Made by a program: the position numbers and the translations under genes
In this document: positions 5,205 through 6,412 of the stretch, in pieces
Layout of the letters: each line of letters opens with the position of its first letter
Position numbering within the stretch: the first letter of the stretch is position 1
The notes under the pieces: generated by a model
Databases searched by the model: none
What the model saw: only the letters and a program-made list of their open reading frames with translations
What the model was told of the DNA's origin: nothing
From: CAYQAJ01 sp964415245
Lineage (GTDB): Bacteria > Planctomycetota > Planctomycetia > Pirellulales > Pirellulaceae
DNA length: 6,412 nucleotides
Assembly (NCBI GenBank): GCA_964415245.1
Contig: CAYQAJ010000297.1
Location: forward strand, 1-6,412
Direction: 5' to 3'

Positions 5205-6412
5205 CTACGCCTCTGCCGCGATGCCCTTGAGCTCCCGCACGCGGCGCTCGATGCCGGTGAGGATGTCGTAGTCGCTCGGGTGGGGCGAGTCGAACGCGGG
5301 GCGCAGGGGGATCGGCACGTCGTCCATGCGGTAGACCGTGCCGGGGACGTTGATGCCGTACGTGGCCACCGTGAACGCAACCGCCGCGGCACGGGTGGTC
5401 GGCGTGTCCTTCGGGTCGAACGCCACGTAGGGAATCGAAGCCAAGTGTTCGCGGGCCGCCTGGCTGAAGTTTGACATGGGGTCGCTGGCCAGGATCAGCG
5501 CGGCGTCGGCCTCGCGGCGGCCCAGCACGTCGGCCGCCGTGTATTCGCCCGGGTTGAACCGCGGATAGCCGCGGGCCATGTTCACGCCGAACGGGTAGCC
5601 GGTGCGCCATGCGACGACGTTGTCGGCCCCGGTCACGTTGCCGTGCCCGCGGTTGGGCTTGCACACGAAGCGGGTGTAGCGGTTCATGTCGCGGGTGAGT
5701 GCGAGCACGGCCTCGCTGTTGGCGTGCTTGCCGCGGGTCATGGTCAGCCCCATGCCGAAAAAGATCACGCCGAAGCGGGCCCGTTTCATGCGGTCCATCA
5801 GGTCCTGCCACAGCGCCAGGGGCTGACCGGTTTCCTCTTCGACTTGTGCTGAGTCGAGCGATATACCCTGCGCCAAAGCCCGCAGCGTCCACAGCGCCTC
5901 GAAATCCTTGCGGGGCTTGATCTGCACGAACAGGTCGGCCGCCTTGGCACTCTTGGTGCGGCGGACGTCGACGATGACGCAGGTGCGGTCCTTGCGCCCA
6001 CGCGGCACGAACATGCCCTTGGGCATCAGGCTGTACTTGGTGAAGTGGCGGGGATGGCTCTCGGCCGGGTTCGAGCCCCAGAACATGATGAAGTCGCCGC
6101 GGTTCTTCACCTCGCCCAGCGAGCACGTCACCTCGCCCACGCCTTGAAACGCCATGCCCGACGGACCGTGGCACACGCTGGTGGTGGTGTCGAGGTTGCC
6201 GCCGATCCAGTCGGCGATGCTGGCCGCCACCCGCTGCGACTCCGACGTGGTGTCGCTCAAGCCATACACCAATGGGTAGCGGGCATCGGCCAGAATGCGG
6301 GCGGCCCGTTCGATGCCGTGTTCGACGCTCGCGGGCCGGCCGTCGACGTGGCAGCTCGGGCGATCGTCGATGTCGTGATTCAGAAACCACGACGTGCCCA
6401 ACACGCAGGCCC
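5205..6412 (-). CDS. fhcB: Formylmethanofuran dehydrogenase subunit B homologue (FhcB), N-terminus outside window
   Basis: The frame is open from the right edge to a TAG at 5207-5205, giving 401 residues and lacking probably 30-45 N-terminal ones. It begins ACVLGTSWF, matching the AC-x-LG-x(3)-F segment found just after the N-terminal cysteine region in FwdB/FhcB. Family motifs then follow in order: VCHGPSGMAFQGVG (about residues 79-92), SLGEVKNRGDFIMFWGSNP (97-115), SHPRHFTKYS (118-127), GMGLTMTRGKHANSEA (219-234), RGHGNVTGADNVVAWRTGYP (254-273) and RGYPRFNPGEYTAADVLGRRE (280-300, counted from the window edge). In bacteria FhcB is part of the FhcABCD formyltransferase/hydrolase complex that releases formate from formyl-methanofuran-type cofactor in H4MPT-dependent formaldehyde oxidation. 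The other fhc genes are probably upstream, beyond 6412. An archaeal dehydrogenase is unlikely given the bacterial neighbours. Confidence 0.9.
   Translation of the reverse strand, partial: ACVLGTSWFLNHDIDDRPSCHVDGRPASVEHGIERAARILADARYPLVYGLSDTTSESQRVAASIADWIGGNLDTTTSVCHGPSGMAFQGVGEVTCSLGEVKNRGDFIMFWGSNPAESHPRHFTKYSLMPKGMFVPRGRKDRTCVIVDVRRTKSAKAADLFVQIKPRKDFEALWTLRALAQGISLDSAQVEEETGQPLALWQDLMDRMKRARFGVIFFGMGLTMTRGKHANSEAVLALTRDMNRYTRFVCKPNRGHGNVTGADNVVAWRTGYPFGVNMARGYPRFNPGEYTAADVLGRREADAALILASDPMSNFSQAAREHLASIPYVAFDPKDTPTTRAAAVAFTVATYGINVPGTVYRMDDVPIPLRPAFDSPHPSDYDILTGIERRVRELKGIAAEA

Noticed and set aside
4645..6390. A 581-codon minus-strand frame suggesting a long fusion protein ending in the HEPN domain
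   Set aside because: The first about 390 codons overlap fhcB in another frame and read as Arg/Pro/His-rich nonsense. Only the part from 5034, with its own ribosome site, looks like protein.

Overview
The window looks like a fragment of a GC-rich, Gram-negative bacterial genome, most likely a planctomycete (Pirellulales-like) recovered by metagenomic assembly. Four things point that way: a bacterial formylmethanofuran dehydrogenase subunit B homologue of the tetrahydromethanopterin C1 pathway (known in Planctomycetota and methylotrophic proteobacteria); an LptG-type lipopolysaccharide permease; several dispersed palindromic repeats in the spacers; and mostly weak Shine-Dalgarno sequences. The assignment is an inference. 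No rRNA, tRNA, CRISPR array or transposase gene was seen.

Layout. The left half is on the plus strand: the C-terminal 157 residues of a PLP-dependent aminotransferase (1-474); a 94-bp near-perfect palindrome just behind its stop (477-570); a second palindrome built from 7-nt units (611-684); an LptG-like permease (710-1843); another palindrome of the same 7-nt units (1882-1961); and an ACSF2-like acyl-CoA synthetase (1980-3844). The synthetase is interrupted by a 100-N scaffold gap (2044-2143). The same 55 bases sit on both sides of the gap, so it is an unmerged contig overlap. Collapsing it gives one intact 569-residue enzyme.

The right half is on the minus strand. Reading leftward from the right edge it holds fhcB (6412-5205, N-terminus outside the window), then a small HEPN-type protein (5034-4645), then 34 nt later a nucleotidyltransferase with an extra C-terminal helical domain (4610-3930). 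The last gene converges on the synthetase across 85 bp.

How the genes fit together. The plus-strand genes are ordinary metabolic and envelope functions with no evident shared pathway. FhcB belongs to the formyl-transfer step of H4MPT-linked formaldehyde oxidation, and its partner genes are presumably beyond the right edge. The HEPN-nucleotidyltransferase pair is the accessory element. Its order and motifs (GS-x10-D-x-D in the transferase) resemble type VII HepT/MntA toxin-antitoxin systems, but the HEPN His is replaced by Tyr and the transferase has an extra domain. Its base composition is about 47-62% GC in hand-counted stretches, against about 72% in a stretch of fhcB. This cassette and the repeated heptad palindromes just before two start codons are the most interesting parts of the window.
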